Shown: positions 1 through 10,600 of the stretch, piece by piece
How the letters are laid out: every line of letters begins with the position of its first letter
Position numbering within the stretch: position 1 is the first letter of the stretch
Assembly (NCBI GenBank): GCA_905372445.1
Contig: CAJPPF010000035.1
Location: forward strand, 1-15,896
Direction: 5' to 3'
Length of the DNA: 15,896 nt
From: an uncultured Prevotella sp.
GTDB taxonomy: Bacteria > Bacteroidota > Bacteroidia > Bacteroidales > Bacteroidaceae
Translations under genes and position numbers: made by a program
The notes under the pieces: generated by a model
What the model saw: the letters and a program-made list of their open reading frames with translations, nothing else
Told to the model about the DNA's origin: nothing
Database searches by the model: none

Positions 1-57
1 ATATTAGACATTACTTTAACGCAAAAACTGAGTATCATTACACAAAAACTATTATTT

Positions 58-3000
58 ATGAATGTAAGATGTATTATACGAATAATTTCCTTTGCGGGAT
101 TTTTGTCCCTGCATGTTCCTGCATGTGCGCAGCAATCTGACAGGAATACCCTGTTTTTTATCTCAAACTCGCATCTTGACACGCAATGGAACTGGGATGT
201 ACGGACCACTATTGGCGAATACATTAAGAATACCATGGAGCAGAATTTCGCGCTGCTCGACAAATATCCTAACCTGCGATTCAACTACGAGGGTGCTATC
301 AAGTACATGTGGATGAAGGAATACTACCCTGACAGCTACCTGAAGCTGAAGAACTATATCAGTGACGGCAGGTGGCACGTGTCGGGATGTTCCATCGATG
401 CCACCGATGCCGGCATGATGTCGTCGGCAGAGTCGATGCTCCACAGCATGCTTTTGGCAAGGAAGTTCTACAAGAGGGAGTTTGGTGTCGACGGCGGTCA
501 TGACATAATGTTGCCCGACTGCTTCGGTTTCTCCTATGCCCTGCCGAGCCTTGCACGCCATGCAGGTATACATGGATTCCACACTCAGAAGCTGTCGTGG
601 GGATGCCCGTACACCGAACAACTGCCGCCTTTCGGAATATGGCAGGGTGTTGACGGCTCGCAGATCTATGCGATATATAAAGGTCATGCCTACGATGCTC
701 ATGAGGAATTCAACAAGGATATGAGCCGTGACGCTGCCATGCTCAAGACCATAAAAGACAATTACGAGAGCTATGGACTGGCGGCAGAGATGCGCTATGT
801 CGGTCCGCGCAGCGATCATGGCGGAGGGCTGCACGATGAAGCCGGCTCCAACGGAGAGAATACTCCATACTGGCTCAACTACAGTGCAACGGCAGGTGGT
901 CCTGTCGACGTGAAGATTGCTATCCCGGACGAGATATTCGACTACATGGACGTCAATCGTAGCGACAAGTATCAGGTGTGGGACAACGAATTGCCGATGC
1001 GCATTCACGGTGTGGGCAGTTACACTTCGCGCACAATGTTCAAGATGTGGAACCGTCGCAACGAACTGCTTGCCGACGCAGCCGAGAAAGCATCGTCGCT
1101 GGCGCGGTGGCTCGGCGTACAGCAATATCCTCAAAGCACTATCAATGATGCCTGGGTGCGTACAATATGGCAGCAGCATCACGACGGAATAACGGGCACG
1201 TCCATTCCTGCGGCAAACGCCTTCGCGGTGAACGATTATGTGATTACAAACAAGAAACTTGCAAACACGCTCAGCACCGCGGTGGGCAATATCGCCAAGA
1301 CGATGAATACGAATGTGGGGGGAACGCCGATAGTAGTTTATAATCCTTTGTCGTTCGATAGGACAGACATTGTGGAAGGCTCTATGCAGGGAGCAGAGAC
1401 TACAGACATTACGGTGTACGATCATAATGGCAAGGAGGTTCTCGCACAGGTGACGGGTTATGACAAATACACCTCAGAGGTGAAGTTTATCTTTGCCGCA
1501 ACAGTGCCGTCATTAGGGTGTGCCGTCTACGATATCCGCCTTGGAACAGCCGGTACGCTGTCGTCGGCGCTGAGCATCGACAAGGACAAACGCCAACTGT
1601 CTAATGGCAGATACCGCCTGACTGTGAACAGTGCAGGCGACGTGGCGCAGGTGTACGATGTGCAGAACAACCGTCCTATGCTCTCACGCATACAGCAGGA
1701 GCTCTACAACGACTATTCGCCCACATGGCCATCGTGGGAGATACGCTGGGATGATGTGCGTTCCGAGCCCGTCGCTAAGGTCGATGAAGATGTTGATATC
1801 AGTCTTGCAGAGGATGGCGTGTTGAGGAAATCCTATCGTGTGAGCCGTACGAAGAATGGCTCCGGTTTCGTGCAATATATCCGTATGTCGGCAATAACCG
1901 ACCGCATAGACTGCGTCAATGAAGTGGACTGGCAGAGCCGCGGCATGATGCTGAAAGCCAACTTTGCACTATACTTAGGTAATGAAAAAACCACATACGA
2001 CACCTCTCTCGGTGCGATACAACGAGGCATCCGTAATGAGAACCTATATGAAGTGTCGGGTCATCAATGGGCTGACGTCAGTAATCCGCAGGGAACATTC
2101 GGCGTCTCAATCATCAATGACTGCAAATACGGATGGGACAAGCCCGGCACGAACAATATGCACCTGACTCTGATACACACTCCACGCGTAGACAATAACT
2201 ACACATATCAGCAAGACCAGGACCTCGGTGTAAACAAGTTCACCTATTCTATATATCCGCACGCAGGCACATGGAGCGAGAACACGCAGAAAGAAGCGTC
2301 GCAGCTCAATCAGCCATTGGTGGGTTTCATCGCCGATAAACACGAGGGGCAACTGGGGCGTGAAGTGAGATTCGTGGATGTCAGCAACGGCAAGGTGGCG
2401 GTGAAAGCCCTGAAGAAAGCAGAGGACAGCGACGAGATGATAGTTCGTGTGTATGAGTTGACCGGTGATGCACAGCAGGACGTGACGCTCACATTCCCTT
2501 CCGATATCGTTGAAGCCTGCGAGGCAAATGCTATGGAAGAGAAGATTGGCGATGTAGTCTTTGCCGGCAACACGTTGACATTCAGCATCGGGCGCTATCA
2601 GCCAAAGACATTCGCACTCCGACTGAAACCGTCAGCTGTAGCACAGACTGTCGAAACGACAAACACCACTCACGTGGATCTGCCATACAATGTTGACCTG
2701 ATGAGCAGCGACAGCCGTCGCGACGATGCCCTCGCCACAGCTGTTTATGCCTATCCCGCAGAGCTTATCAGTGATGAGATAGAAACAGACGGAGTGACAT
2801 TCCGCATGGGAAGCCGTGCAGATGGTGCAAAGAATGCCCTGCGTTGTCAGTCGCAGACACTGAGATTGAACCGCTCGGAAAAGCAGAATAAGTTATATCT
2901 GCTCATGGCAAGCACAAGTGTCAATGGCTCGGAAGGTGAGTTCATTACCGGTGAGACCGTCAGCACAATCCGCGTGCCTTACTTCGCCGGCTTTGCCGCT

Positions 3001-4023
3001 ACGCTGGACTCGCCATATAACGGTGGCACATCATATCGCAAGGACGATATTGCTTTCACTGCCACACATAGGCATAAGATAAGCACGGGCAGCGATGAGC
3101 CCTATCGCTTCCTCTATATATATAAATATGTGTTGCCGCTTGCCGATGGAGTGAACGAGGTCACTCTGCCTCGTCGCCACGACCTGTATGTCCTCGCCGC
3201 ATCACTGTCGGACAATAAAGCTGACGATATAAAGCCATTCACCAACCTGAATACATATATCGACTATACCGAACTTGGTGATGTAGGCGACAGCGGTTGC
3301 GGTAAGGAGCTAAGACCTTCGACAGTGAACTGCTCCAATCAAAACGGCACTGCCGAGGCTGCTGTCATGGCTGCCGACAAGGACGAGGTGACCAAATGGT
3401 GCGTCACCGAGAGCCAGAATAAGACGCCTTGGATAGAATACCAATTCACCGGTCAGAAGACAATTTGCAAATGGATGGTGCTCAATGCCGGCAGTGAGCA
3501 TAAAGACTATATCAGCCGTTCCTTTAAACTGCAGCGTTATGAGAATGAAAGGTGGGTCGATGTTGACATAGTCGAAGAGAATACGGAGAACAAGGTGGTG
3601 CGCGGTGTCACACCTTTCACCGCAAGCCGTGTGCGTATGCAGATGATTCAGGGCGAACAGAAGAGATATACGACGCGCATTTATGAGTTTGCTGTGTATG
3701 GCGAGAATGAAACGACAGGAATAACCAATGTCTGCAGCCATGAAGAAAGCGCTGTCGTTCTTCATGGCAACGACCCTAACCCATGCAAGAATGTGACGGC
3801 GATACAGTATGAAGTAGCCGACGGCATAAGCAATGTCACGCTCCGTATCTACGGAAATAACGGTCAGTCGGTGGAACAAAGAAACATCCCCGTCACGACA
3901 CCCGGACCACAGACCTACACCTATAACGGAAACCTTCAGCCGGGAATATATCTATATAGACTAACCGCAACACAAAAAGGCAGAGAGATTAGCACAGAAA
4001 CAATGAAATTAGTGATTAACTAA
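58..4023 (+). CDS. Secreted GH38 alpha-mannosidase with F5/8 type C domain and T9SS sorting domain
   Basis: Zn-dependent retaining alpha-mannosidase of family GH38, predicted to release mannose from alpha-mannosides outside the cell. A signal peptide covers residues 1-24 (cut after ACA). The metal site HLDTQW has H39 and D41; the likely nucleophile is D154 in LPDCFGFS; the YTSR motif characteristic of the family is at 322-325; HHDGITGT has H374-H375-D376, with H375 the expected third zinc ligand by comparison with Golgi mannosidase II. A middle helical domain (about 300-400) and long beta-sandwich regions (about 420-1085) follow. Residues about 1090-1220 resemble an F5/8 type C (discoidin) module. 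Residues 1233-1321 resemble a T9SS type A sorting domain (NPNP start, GIYLYRL, ending KLVIN), so export to the surface or medium is inferred. At 1321 residues it is longer than most bacterial GH38 enzymes because of the C-terminal modules. First gene of the apparent operon. Family is sure; linkage specificity cannot be read from sequence. Confidence 0.95.
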   Translation: MNVRCIIRIISFAGFLSLHVPACAQQSDRNTLFFISNSHLDTQWNWDVRTTIGEYIKNTMEQNFALLDKYPNLRFNYEGAIKYMWMKEYYPDSYLKLKNYISDGRWHVSGCSIDATDAGMMSSAESMLHSMLLARKFYKREFGVDGGHDIMLPDCFGFSYALPSLARHAGIHGFHTQKLSWGCPYTEQLPPFGIWQGVDGSQIYAIYKGHAYDAHEEFNKDMSRDAAMLKTIKDNYESYGLAAEMRYVGPRSDHGGGLHDEAGSNGENTPYWLNYSATAGGPVDVKIAIPDEIFDYMDVNRSDKYQVWDNELPMRIHGVGSYTSRTMFKMWNRRNELLADAAEKASSLARWLGVQQYPQSTINDAWVRTIWQQHHDGITGTSIPAANAFAVNDYVITNKKLANTLSTAVGNIAKTMNTNVGGTPIVVYNPLSFDRTDIVEGSMQGAETTDITVYDHNGKEVLAQVTGYDKYTSEVKFIFAATVPSLGCAVYDIRLGTAGTLSSALSIDKDKRQLSNGRYRLTVNSAGDVAQVYDVQNNRPMLSRIQQELYNDYSPTWPSWEIRWDDVRSEPVAKVDEDVDISLAEDGVLRKSYRVSRTKNGSGFVQYIRMSAITDRIDCVNEVDWQSRGMMLKANFALYLGNEKTTYDTSLGAIQRGIRNENLYEVSGHQWADVSNPQGTFGVSIINDCKYGWDKPGTNNMHLTLIHTPRVDNNYTYQQDQDLGVNKFTYSIYPHAGTWSENTQKEASQLNQPLVGFIADKHEGQLGREVRFVDVSNGKVAVKALKKAEDSDEMIVRVYELTGDAQQDVTLTFPSDIVEACEANAMEEKIGDVVFAGNTLTFSIGRYQPKTFALRLKPSAVAQTVETTNTTHVDLPYNVDLMSSDSRRDDALATAVYAYPAELISDEIETDGVTFRMGSRADGAKNALRCQSQTLRLNRSEKQNKLYLLMASTSVNGSEGEFITGETVSTIRVPYFAGFAATLDSPYNGGTSYRKDDIAFTATHRHKISTGSDEPYRFLYIYKYVLPLADGVNEVTLPRRHDLYVLAASLSDNKADDIKPFTNLNTYIDYTELGDVGDSGCGKELRPSTVNCSNQNGTAEAAVMAADKDEVTKWCVTESQNKTPWIEYQFTGQKTICKWMVLNAGSEHKDYISRSFKLQRYENERWVDVDIVEENTENKVVRGVTPFTASRVRMQMIQGEQKRYTTRIYEFAVYGENETTGITNVCSHEESAVVLHGNDPNPCKNVTAIQYEVADGISNVTLRIYGNNGQSVEQRNIPVTTPGPQTYTYNGNLQPGIYLYRLTATQKGREISTETMKLVIN

Positions 4024-4056
4024 TATATGTATTAACCAATTTAAATCTATTCTATT

Positions 4057-7000
4057 ATGCTCAATTTATTACATGATTACAAGAGATTGTTAGTTGTCGC
4101 CTTCATGATGGCAACTTCGTTGGGAATATCTGCACAGACACAGATTACTGATGAGGCAGGCCTTAAGGCTATAGCTGACGATCTTGCGGGTAGCTACGTT
4201 CTTGCGAACGATATTACCCTTAGTGGTGAGTGGTCTCCTATTGGCTCACAGACGGCTCCATTTACAGGCAAACTTGACGGTGCCGGACATTCTATTAAAA
4301 ACCTGATCATCACATCAAAGACCGATAATGTAGGTCTGTTCTCTTTCACTCAAGGAGCGACACTCACTAACATCCGCTTCCCTCAGGTGAGCATCGCCGG
4401 CAACAAACAGGCAGGTGCTCTGGCAGGTCAGGCTATAGCTACGGACATCTCTCAAATCTTTGTGTCAGGTGTCATTACGGGTGTTGACCACGTCGGCGGT
4501 ATCGTTGGTGACGTACGAGGCAATGCCACGGAAGGAAATTACACCACAGTCGAGAACTGTATCTCCACGGCTATGGCATGGAGTGATATACATCAGGCTG
4601 GTGTTCTCGTAGGTTGGATCAACGCAGGCATACTCTCGCACAACATCGTTTTGGGTTCTGCATTCGCTCCAAGCAATGGTGCTGGTGGTATCGCGCCTAT
4701 CGTTGATAATGGCTCTGCAGAACTCGACGGTTGTGTCGCTGCCCCTGCTGTTATCTATGGCTATGGTAGTGGCGACACACATCGGTCGCATGCTATTGTA
4801 GGTTTCATCAACGGACAAAGCTCTACATTAGTTACAACAAACTGCTTATCATCAACAGCTTCAAGGATCTTTGAAAGCGGTGTGCTCGTGACAGACCTGT
4901 CTCAACTCAATCCGGACCTTCAAGGAAAACTTACATCGCCTGAGGATTTGATGAAAGTATCTACGTACACAGGTATTGGATTTGACCTGGCGATGTGGAA
5001 TCTAACAGACGGGAAATACCCGATATTGAAGAATATGACATATCCTATCGATGGTGATGCCATAGTGTTGAAAGATGTTCCTGAGGTCGCTGCACAGGGT
5101 GGTACGTTCAATCCGTATGCTTTTTCTGCCCTTGGTCGCTCTGTTACTATCACCAGTTCAAACCCTGATGTCGTTGCTGTTGTAGGTTCAACTCTTAGCT
5201 TCGTCGGTCTTGGTGAGGCAACAGTGACTTATACTACGACCGGCGATGACTTCTCTCTTGGTGCAACACGCACACAGAAATTCATCGTTTCCGGTCAGAA
5301 CTATAATATAAATACAGTTGATGACCTTCTTAACATGAAGAATAATCTTAGTGGTGATTACACTCTCGAGGCAGATATCGACATGACAGACGTAGAATTC
5401 TCACCATTTGGCGACTTCACCGGCACGTTCGACGGTAAGGGTCACGTCATCAAGGGACTCAAGTACAATAATTCAAGACAAAACAATGTAGCGCTCTTCT
5501 CGACTGCTCACGGTGCAACAATCAAGAACGTAGGTTTCGTTGAGGCAAACATCGTTGGTAATGCTAATGTTGCAGCCATCGTAGGTCGTGCTTACGGTTC
5601 AACAATCCAGAACTGCTACGTTGCCAATTCTTACATTGAGGGTGGTGACCACGTTGCTTCTATTGCTGGTGACGCAAACCACAACGACGATGTTCTTACA
5701 ACTATTGCTGACTGTATCGCAAACGCAAAGATCAAGTCACGTGCTTATCAGGCAGGTGGTATTGCAGGTGTTGCAAACGGTGCCAACATACAGCGCAACC
5801 TCTTCTGTGGTATCGTTGACCTTCCTGAAGGCAATGTTGCAGGTCTTGTTTCTCTTCTCGACAACAACGACTGGGAGAAATACAAAACAACATTCTCTAA
5901 CAACTTCTCTGCTCCTGCTCACCTCTTCGGCAGAGTATCGCTCGAAGAACGTCTTATTCACCTCAGCAATCGTGGTGCAAACTTCGAGAACAACTATGCT
6001 CTTGCTTCTACACTGACATCTGCGAGTGGCGGTACGCTCAGCGGTGCCGGCAATGCTGACGGTCCGAGTGGTGCAAGCGTTACTGCCGGCGAGGCTCGTA
6101 CAAAGGATTTCTATGTCAGCACACTGGGCTGGGACTTCAACGACACATGGAAGTTCTTCGAAAGCACAGAAGGCAAGATGTATCCGGTATTGAAATGGAT
6201 GACAGCTCCACTGCCGGAGGAAGTGTTCGACCTCCCGGAAAATGTTACCCTTTTATATAAGGACGGTTCAGAGAACCTCGACCCGTCATTAATCCATAGT
6301 TCATGGGGCGAGCTGTTTGACTTCGATATTATCTCTGGTGGCGAATATGTTACTTATACCGACATAGGCGACGGCTATGGTCCTCGCTTCTGGATTGGTG
6401 ATAATGACGGAAACTACGCAGGCTCCGGCGATGTTGTAGTAAAGATCAAGACATCTCTCCCTGATGCTCTTAAGCTTACTTCTGAGGTTACATTCAAATT
6501 CTTCGTAGGTAAGTCCGGCGATAAGAATGAGATAAAGACCGCCGAAGACTTCCAGAGTATCAGTCGCAACGTTGACGGTGACTATATTCTTGTCAACGAT
6601 ATCGACTTTACGAATGTCACCTTTGAGGCAATCCCTGAGTTCAGAGGTACACTCGACGGTCAGGGACATAAGATCATGAACCTTACAGTTAATGGCGACA
6701 AGAATGACTTCGGTGTATTCTGCAAGACATCAGGTGCAAAGATTTCAAACATCGCATTCCAGGATTTAAAGGTTGTCGCACAGAAGAATAACCATGTTGG
6801 TCTCATCGGTTCTGCTGCATCTACTACATTCGAGCAAGTTGCTGTCACAGGCGCTATCTATGGTGTCGATCATGTGGCAGCATTTGCCGGCGACGGCGAC
6901 GGCTGTATAGTAAACAACTGTTATGCTGACGTTTATATATATGCTTACAGTCAGGTAGGCGGCTTCTTCGGTTGTACTCTTGTAGATGGTGCTACATTCA

Positions 7001-7575
7001 CCAACTCTTACTTCAACGGCTCACTGACAGCTTATACCCGTGGTTGGGTAGGCGGATTCGTAGGTCTTGTTGATAAGTCAGGCAGCACAGTATCTATCAA
7101 GAACTGTGTTTCTATCGGCAATCTGCACTCTGTAGGCGAAGGCACTCCTCACTATGTAGGGCAATTTATCGGTGGTAACGGCGCCGGAAATAATCCAAAC
7201 GCAGTGGTATTCTTCGAGAATAACATCGCCAACTCACAGGCTGTAATGGAAGGAGATGCTGATTGGCCTTCACGCAATGAGACAGCCGAAGGCGGCTCTG
7301 TTGTTCCTGCTGAAAACGTAAGTGCAAACATACTCCAGTCGCAGACAGGCTATCAGGACCTCGGATGGGATTGGGAGAACGTATGGGCATTCGACTCTTC
7401 TTCACTCTATCCGATTCTGAAGAAGATAGGTCTTGTGGCTAACGGTATCGAGAATATCAGTGTTGTTCCGGCAGCTACAGCTGACGGTCGCATCTATAAT
7501 CTTGCAGGTCAGCGCGTAAGCGAGGACTATAAGGGCATCGTTATCAAGAACGGTGCAAAGCATCTCAATAAGTAA
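4057..7575 (+). CDS. Secreted three-module GLUG/beta-helix-like repeat protein, possible glycan-binding or adhesin protein
   Basis: No catalytic motif is recognised. A signal peptide ends at about residue 27 (ISA before QTQ). Three related modules follow: about 28-330, 415-720 and 824-1125. Each opens with a block like SGDYTLEADIDMT, continues with (L/F)DG.GH.I..L (starting at 73, 458 and 866), carries a G(V/G)DHV motif (142-146, 529-533, 936-940) and glycine-rich strands, and ends with W followed by YPILK or YPVLK. This is the pattern of GLUG or pectate-lyase-like parallel beta-helix surface proteins of Bacteroidetes. Linkers after modules 1 and 2 look Ig-like (for example SSNPDVVAVVGSTLSFVGLG). 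The C-terminus (IYNLAGQRV..., KGIVIKNG) is a short tail frequent in Prevotella secreted proteins. It starts 33 bases after the mannosidase stop and precedes susC, so a role as surface glycan-binding partner is inferred; adhesion is the alternative. Confidence 0.8.
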   Translation: MLNLLHDYKRLLVVAFMMATSLGISAQTQITDEAGLKAIADDLAGSYVLANDITLSGEWSPIGSQTAPFTGKLDGAGHSIKNLIITSKTDNVGLFSFTQGATLTNIRFPQVSIAGNKQAGALAGQAIATDISQIFVSGVITGVDHVGGIVGDVRGNATEGNYTTVENCISTAMAWSDIHQAGVLVGWINAGILSHNIVLGSAFAPSNGAGGIAPIVDNGSAELDGCVAAPAVIYGYGSGDTHRSHAIVGFINGQSSTLVTTNCLSSTASRIFESGVLVTDLSQLNPDLQGKLTSPEDLMKVSTYTGIGFDLAMWNLTDGKYPILKNMTYPIDGDAIVLKDVPEVAAQGGTFNPYAFSALGRSVTITSSNPDVVAVVGSTLSFVGLGEATVTYTTTGDDFSLGATRTQKFIVSGQNYNINTVDDLLNMKNNLSGDYTLEADIDMTDVEFSPFGDFTGTFDGKGHVIKGLKYNNSRQNNVALFSTAHGATIKNVGFVEANIVGNANVAAIVGRAYGSTIQNCYVANSYIEGGDHVASIAGDANHNDDVLTTIADCIANAKIKSRAYQAGGIAGVANGANIQRNLFCGIVDLPEGNVAGLVSLLDNNDWEKYKTTFSNNFSAPAHLFGRVSLEERLIHLSNRGANFENNYALASTLTSASGGTLSGAGNADGPSGASVTAGEARTKDFYVSTLGWDFNDTWKFFESTEGKMYPVLKWMTAPLPEEVFDLPENVTLLYKDGSENLDPSLIHSSWGELFDFDIISGGEYVTYTDIGDGYGPRFWIGDNDGNYAGSGDVVVKIKTSLPDALKLTSEVTFKFFVGKSGDKNEIKTAEDFQSISRNVDGDYILVNDIDFTNVTFEAIPEFRGTLDGQGHKIMNLTVNGDKNDFGVFCKTSGAKISNIAFQDLKVVAQKNNHVGLIGSAASTTFEQVAVTGAIYGVDHVAAFAGDGDGCIVNNCYADVYIYAYSQVGGFFGCTLVDGATFTNSYFNGSLTAYTRGWVGGFVGLVDKSGSTVSIKNCVSIGNLHSVGEGTPHYVGQFIGGNGAGNNPNAVVFFENNIANSQAVMEGDADWPSRNETAEGGSVVPAENVSANILQSQTGYQDLGWDWENVWAFDSSSLYPILKKIGLVANGIENISVVPAATADGRIYNLAGQRVSEDYKGIVIKNGAKHLNK

Positions 7576-7589
7576 GCGTTATACTATAA

Positions 7590-7620
7590 AGTGGCTGGGG
7601 CTATCTGTGCTCCAGTCACT
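7590..7620 (+). promoter_or_regulatory. Intercistronic hairpin upstream of susC
   Basis: Twelve-base arms 7590-7601 (AGTGGCTGGGGC) and 7609-7620 (GCTCCAGTCACT) pair along their whole length with two G-U wobbles and a 7-base loop. It sits 14 bases after the upstream stop and 21 bases before the susC ATG. There is no U-tract after it, so a strong intrinsic terminator is unlikely; an RNA-processing, stabilising or translation-control element fits better. The wobbles favour formation in the + strand RNA. The role is inference. Confidence 0.45.
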
Positions 7621-7641
7621 CTTAACCTAAATAATATATTT

Positions 7642-10600
7642 ATGTTTAAAGCTAATACTGAAAAAAGGTGGAAATACGTATTGCTCTTAGTAGTGATATT
7701 TGTCTCCCTGCCTTCCTTTGCACAGACGGTAAAGATTACCGGACGTGTGCAGGACATAAACGGCGACCCTCTGATTGGTGCCACGGTGTCGGAGAAAGGT
7801 ACGCAGAATCGTGCTGTGACCGATGTCAATGGTACATACAACATCACTGTCAAGGACTCAAAGGCAGTGCTCATGGCAGAGTATATCGGCTTTCAGGCGG
7901 CAGAGAAAAGAACCGTAAGCACTCTTATCGACTTCATCCTGCAGGACGATGTGAGCAAGATCGACGAGGTTGTGGTGACAGGCTATTCTACAGCAAAGAA
8001 AGTGTCTGTTCTCGGAGCACAGTCGTCATTGAAGATGGAACAGGTCAAAGCTCCTGTTGCCAACCTCAGTTCTGTGCTTGCCGGGCGTGTGTCGGGTGTC
8101 GTATCCGTACAGCGCACAGGTGTGCCGGGACGTGACGACTCCGATATATGGATTCGTGGTATCTCCACGTTGACCAACCGCAATGAAGGTCCTTTGGTGC
8201 TTGTAGATGGTATCGAGCGTAGTTTCAGCAACCTCGATCCTGAGGACATAGAGTCCATTACAGTGCTCAAGGATGCTGCTTCCACCGCAGTGTATGGTGT
8301 GCGAGGCGGCAATGGTGTCATCATCATCACCACCAAGCCGGGTATTGTCAGCAAGCCTAAGTTCTCGTTTGATATCTATCAGGGTGTGACACAGCTGACG
8401 CAGATTCCTGATCTCGTCGACGGCATAGAATACATGCACTCTGTCAACGAGGCATACATGAACAGTCGCGGACGCAAATACTACTCTGATAACTATATTG
8501 CCAACACAAAGATTGCAAACGGTCTTCCTCTAACAGCAGAAGAACAGGCTTACGCTCAGACTGTTGTCGGCGACCGTACCATCAACAAGTATCTCTATCC
8601 TAACGTCGACTGGATGAAGGAGCTCTATCACGACTTAGGTTGGAACCGCCGTGCAAATGTCAATATCCGTGGCGGTGCGCCGAATGCATCTTACTACATT
8701 TCTCTGTCTTACTTCAACGAGAAAGGTCTCACCAAGTCTGATCCTGCACAGGACTACTCTTCTGAGATAACCTTCAACCGCTATAACTTCCTCACCAATG
8801 TCAACCTCAAGGCGACAAAGACAACCAATATCGATGTCGGTGTGAGTGGTTGGTTAGGCAGTGGAAACTATCCGAACCAGAGCCTTGGCAATATCTTCGG
8901 TCGTGCCATGAACACCAACCCGGTCATCTATCCGGTGCAATATCCCGGAGGTCAGAATCCGGGCATCAGTCCTACCAACCGCGAGCTTGACAGTCCTTGG
9001 GTATATCTTACGCGTCGTGGCTATCAGACACAGACACAGACACAGATCAACACCAATCTCAAGCTCCAGCAGGACCTTGGTTTCTGGAATTGGAGCAAAG
9101 GTCTGTCTGTACGTGCCCTCGTTGCATTCGACGTTCGCGCAAACCAGAACATCCATTATGCCATCGACGACAGTACATGGCGTCCTTACGGCTCAATGGA
9201 TCCTTCTACGGGCGTATGGATTGACGACGACAAACTCTACGACGCTGATGGCAATCTCATACTCGAGGAGAAGTTCAGAGGCAACAGCACAATGAACGTG
9301 CAGTCCGACAAGTGGGTCTACCGCACGTTCTACTTCGAGAGTGCACTTGACTACAGGCGTACCTTCAACAAGCTACATAACATCGGGTTCCTTACTGTGT
9401 TCAGTCTCCGCAGCTATCTTGATGCTAACGGTTCAAGCCTGTTCACAACCCTTCCTTACAAGGAAGAAAGTCTCTCTGCACGTCTTACTTACGACTTCGA
9501 CAACCGCTACTTCGCAGAGGTCAATGTCGGCTATACAGGTTCGGAGAACTTCGAGGCAGGTCACCGCTTTGGTACATTCCCTGCATTTGCTGTCGGTTGG
9601 GTGGCATCAAACGAGAAATGGTGGAAACCATTGTCAAAGTATGTTTCCTTCCTGAAGTTCCGACTTTCCGACGGTGTCGTTGGTAATGACTCGTCAGGCG
9701 AGCGTTTCAGTTACTTCACAAAAATCGAAGGCGGCAACGACTATTCTACCTATTGGCGCCGTAACGGTGCCTCTGGAGGTATGGCTTATTCTAACTACGG
9801 CTACAAGGCGCAATGGTCGAAGATTCATAAGATCGACCTTGGTATAGAGGTTAACTTCCTCAACGACGACCTTTGTTTCGTATTCGATATCTTCCATGAG
9901 CGTCGCTCAAACATCTTCGTGTCACGTGCGAACGTCCCTCTGCTCGAAGGCTTCGCCAGAGGTATCTCTGCTAACGTAGGCGTTGTCAAGAACCGTGGTT
10001 TTGAAGCAAGCTTCGACTACAGTCATCAGTTCGGTAAGGACTTGTATATCTCTGTACGTGGTAATATGACAAGCAACCGCGATGAGGTCGTTGAGAACGC
10101 ACAGGCAGTGCCGGCATATCCTTGGCTCGACCAGCGCGGACACAATGTTCTCGCAGAGTGGGGCTACACCGATATGGGACTGTTCTCACAGGAGGAGCTC
10201 GATGCTCTGCCTGACACATATGCACAGTTTGGTATCAACAAGTCGCAGCTCAAGCCTGGCGATATTCGTTATAAGGACCTCAACGGCGACGGTGTCATCG
10301 ACGAGTACGACAGGTCAGCCATCAGCCGTGGCGATGTACCTCGTATGTACTATGGCTTCGGTGGCGACTTCCGCTACAAGAACATCGGTCTCGGTGTGCT
10401 CTTCCAGGGCGTTCACGACGCAGAGCGCATACTGCGCGGCAACGGTATACTGCCATTCCAAAGCTCACAGGGTGGTGGCACGCTCTATGCTAACATCTCC
10501 GACCGCTGGTCTGCCGATAATCCTGACAACGAGAATGTGTTCTATCCACGCCTTGGATGGGGTGCTACCGATGTTGACAATATCAACAACTATCAGGTCA

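Noticed and set aside
12..19. Possible -7 promoter element TACTTTAA upstream of the mannosidase
   Set aside because: It lacks the final G of TAnnTTTG and the -33 position would fall outside the window, so it cannot be supported.
163..1425. A 420-codon minus-strand ORF opposite the mannosidase
   Set aside because: It is rich in Cys, His and Arg with no domain, and lies entirely within a gene whose catalytic motifs are certain; it is a shadow frame.
7591..7641. A longer susC start at GTG 7591
   Set aside because: It would put the hairpin inside the gene and add 17 residues ahead of a perfect signal peptide that begins at ATG 7642.
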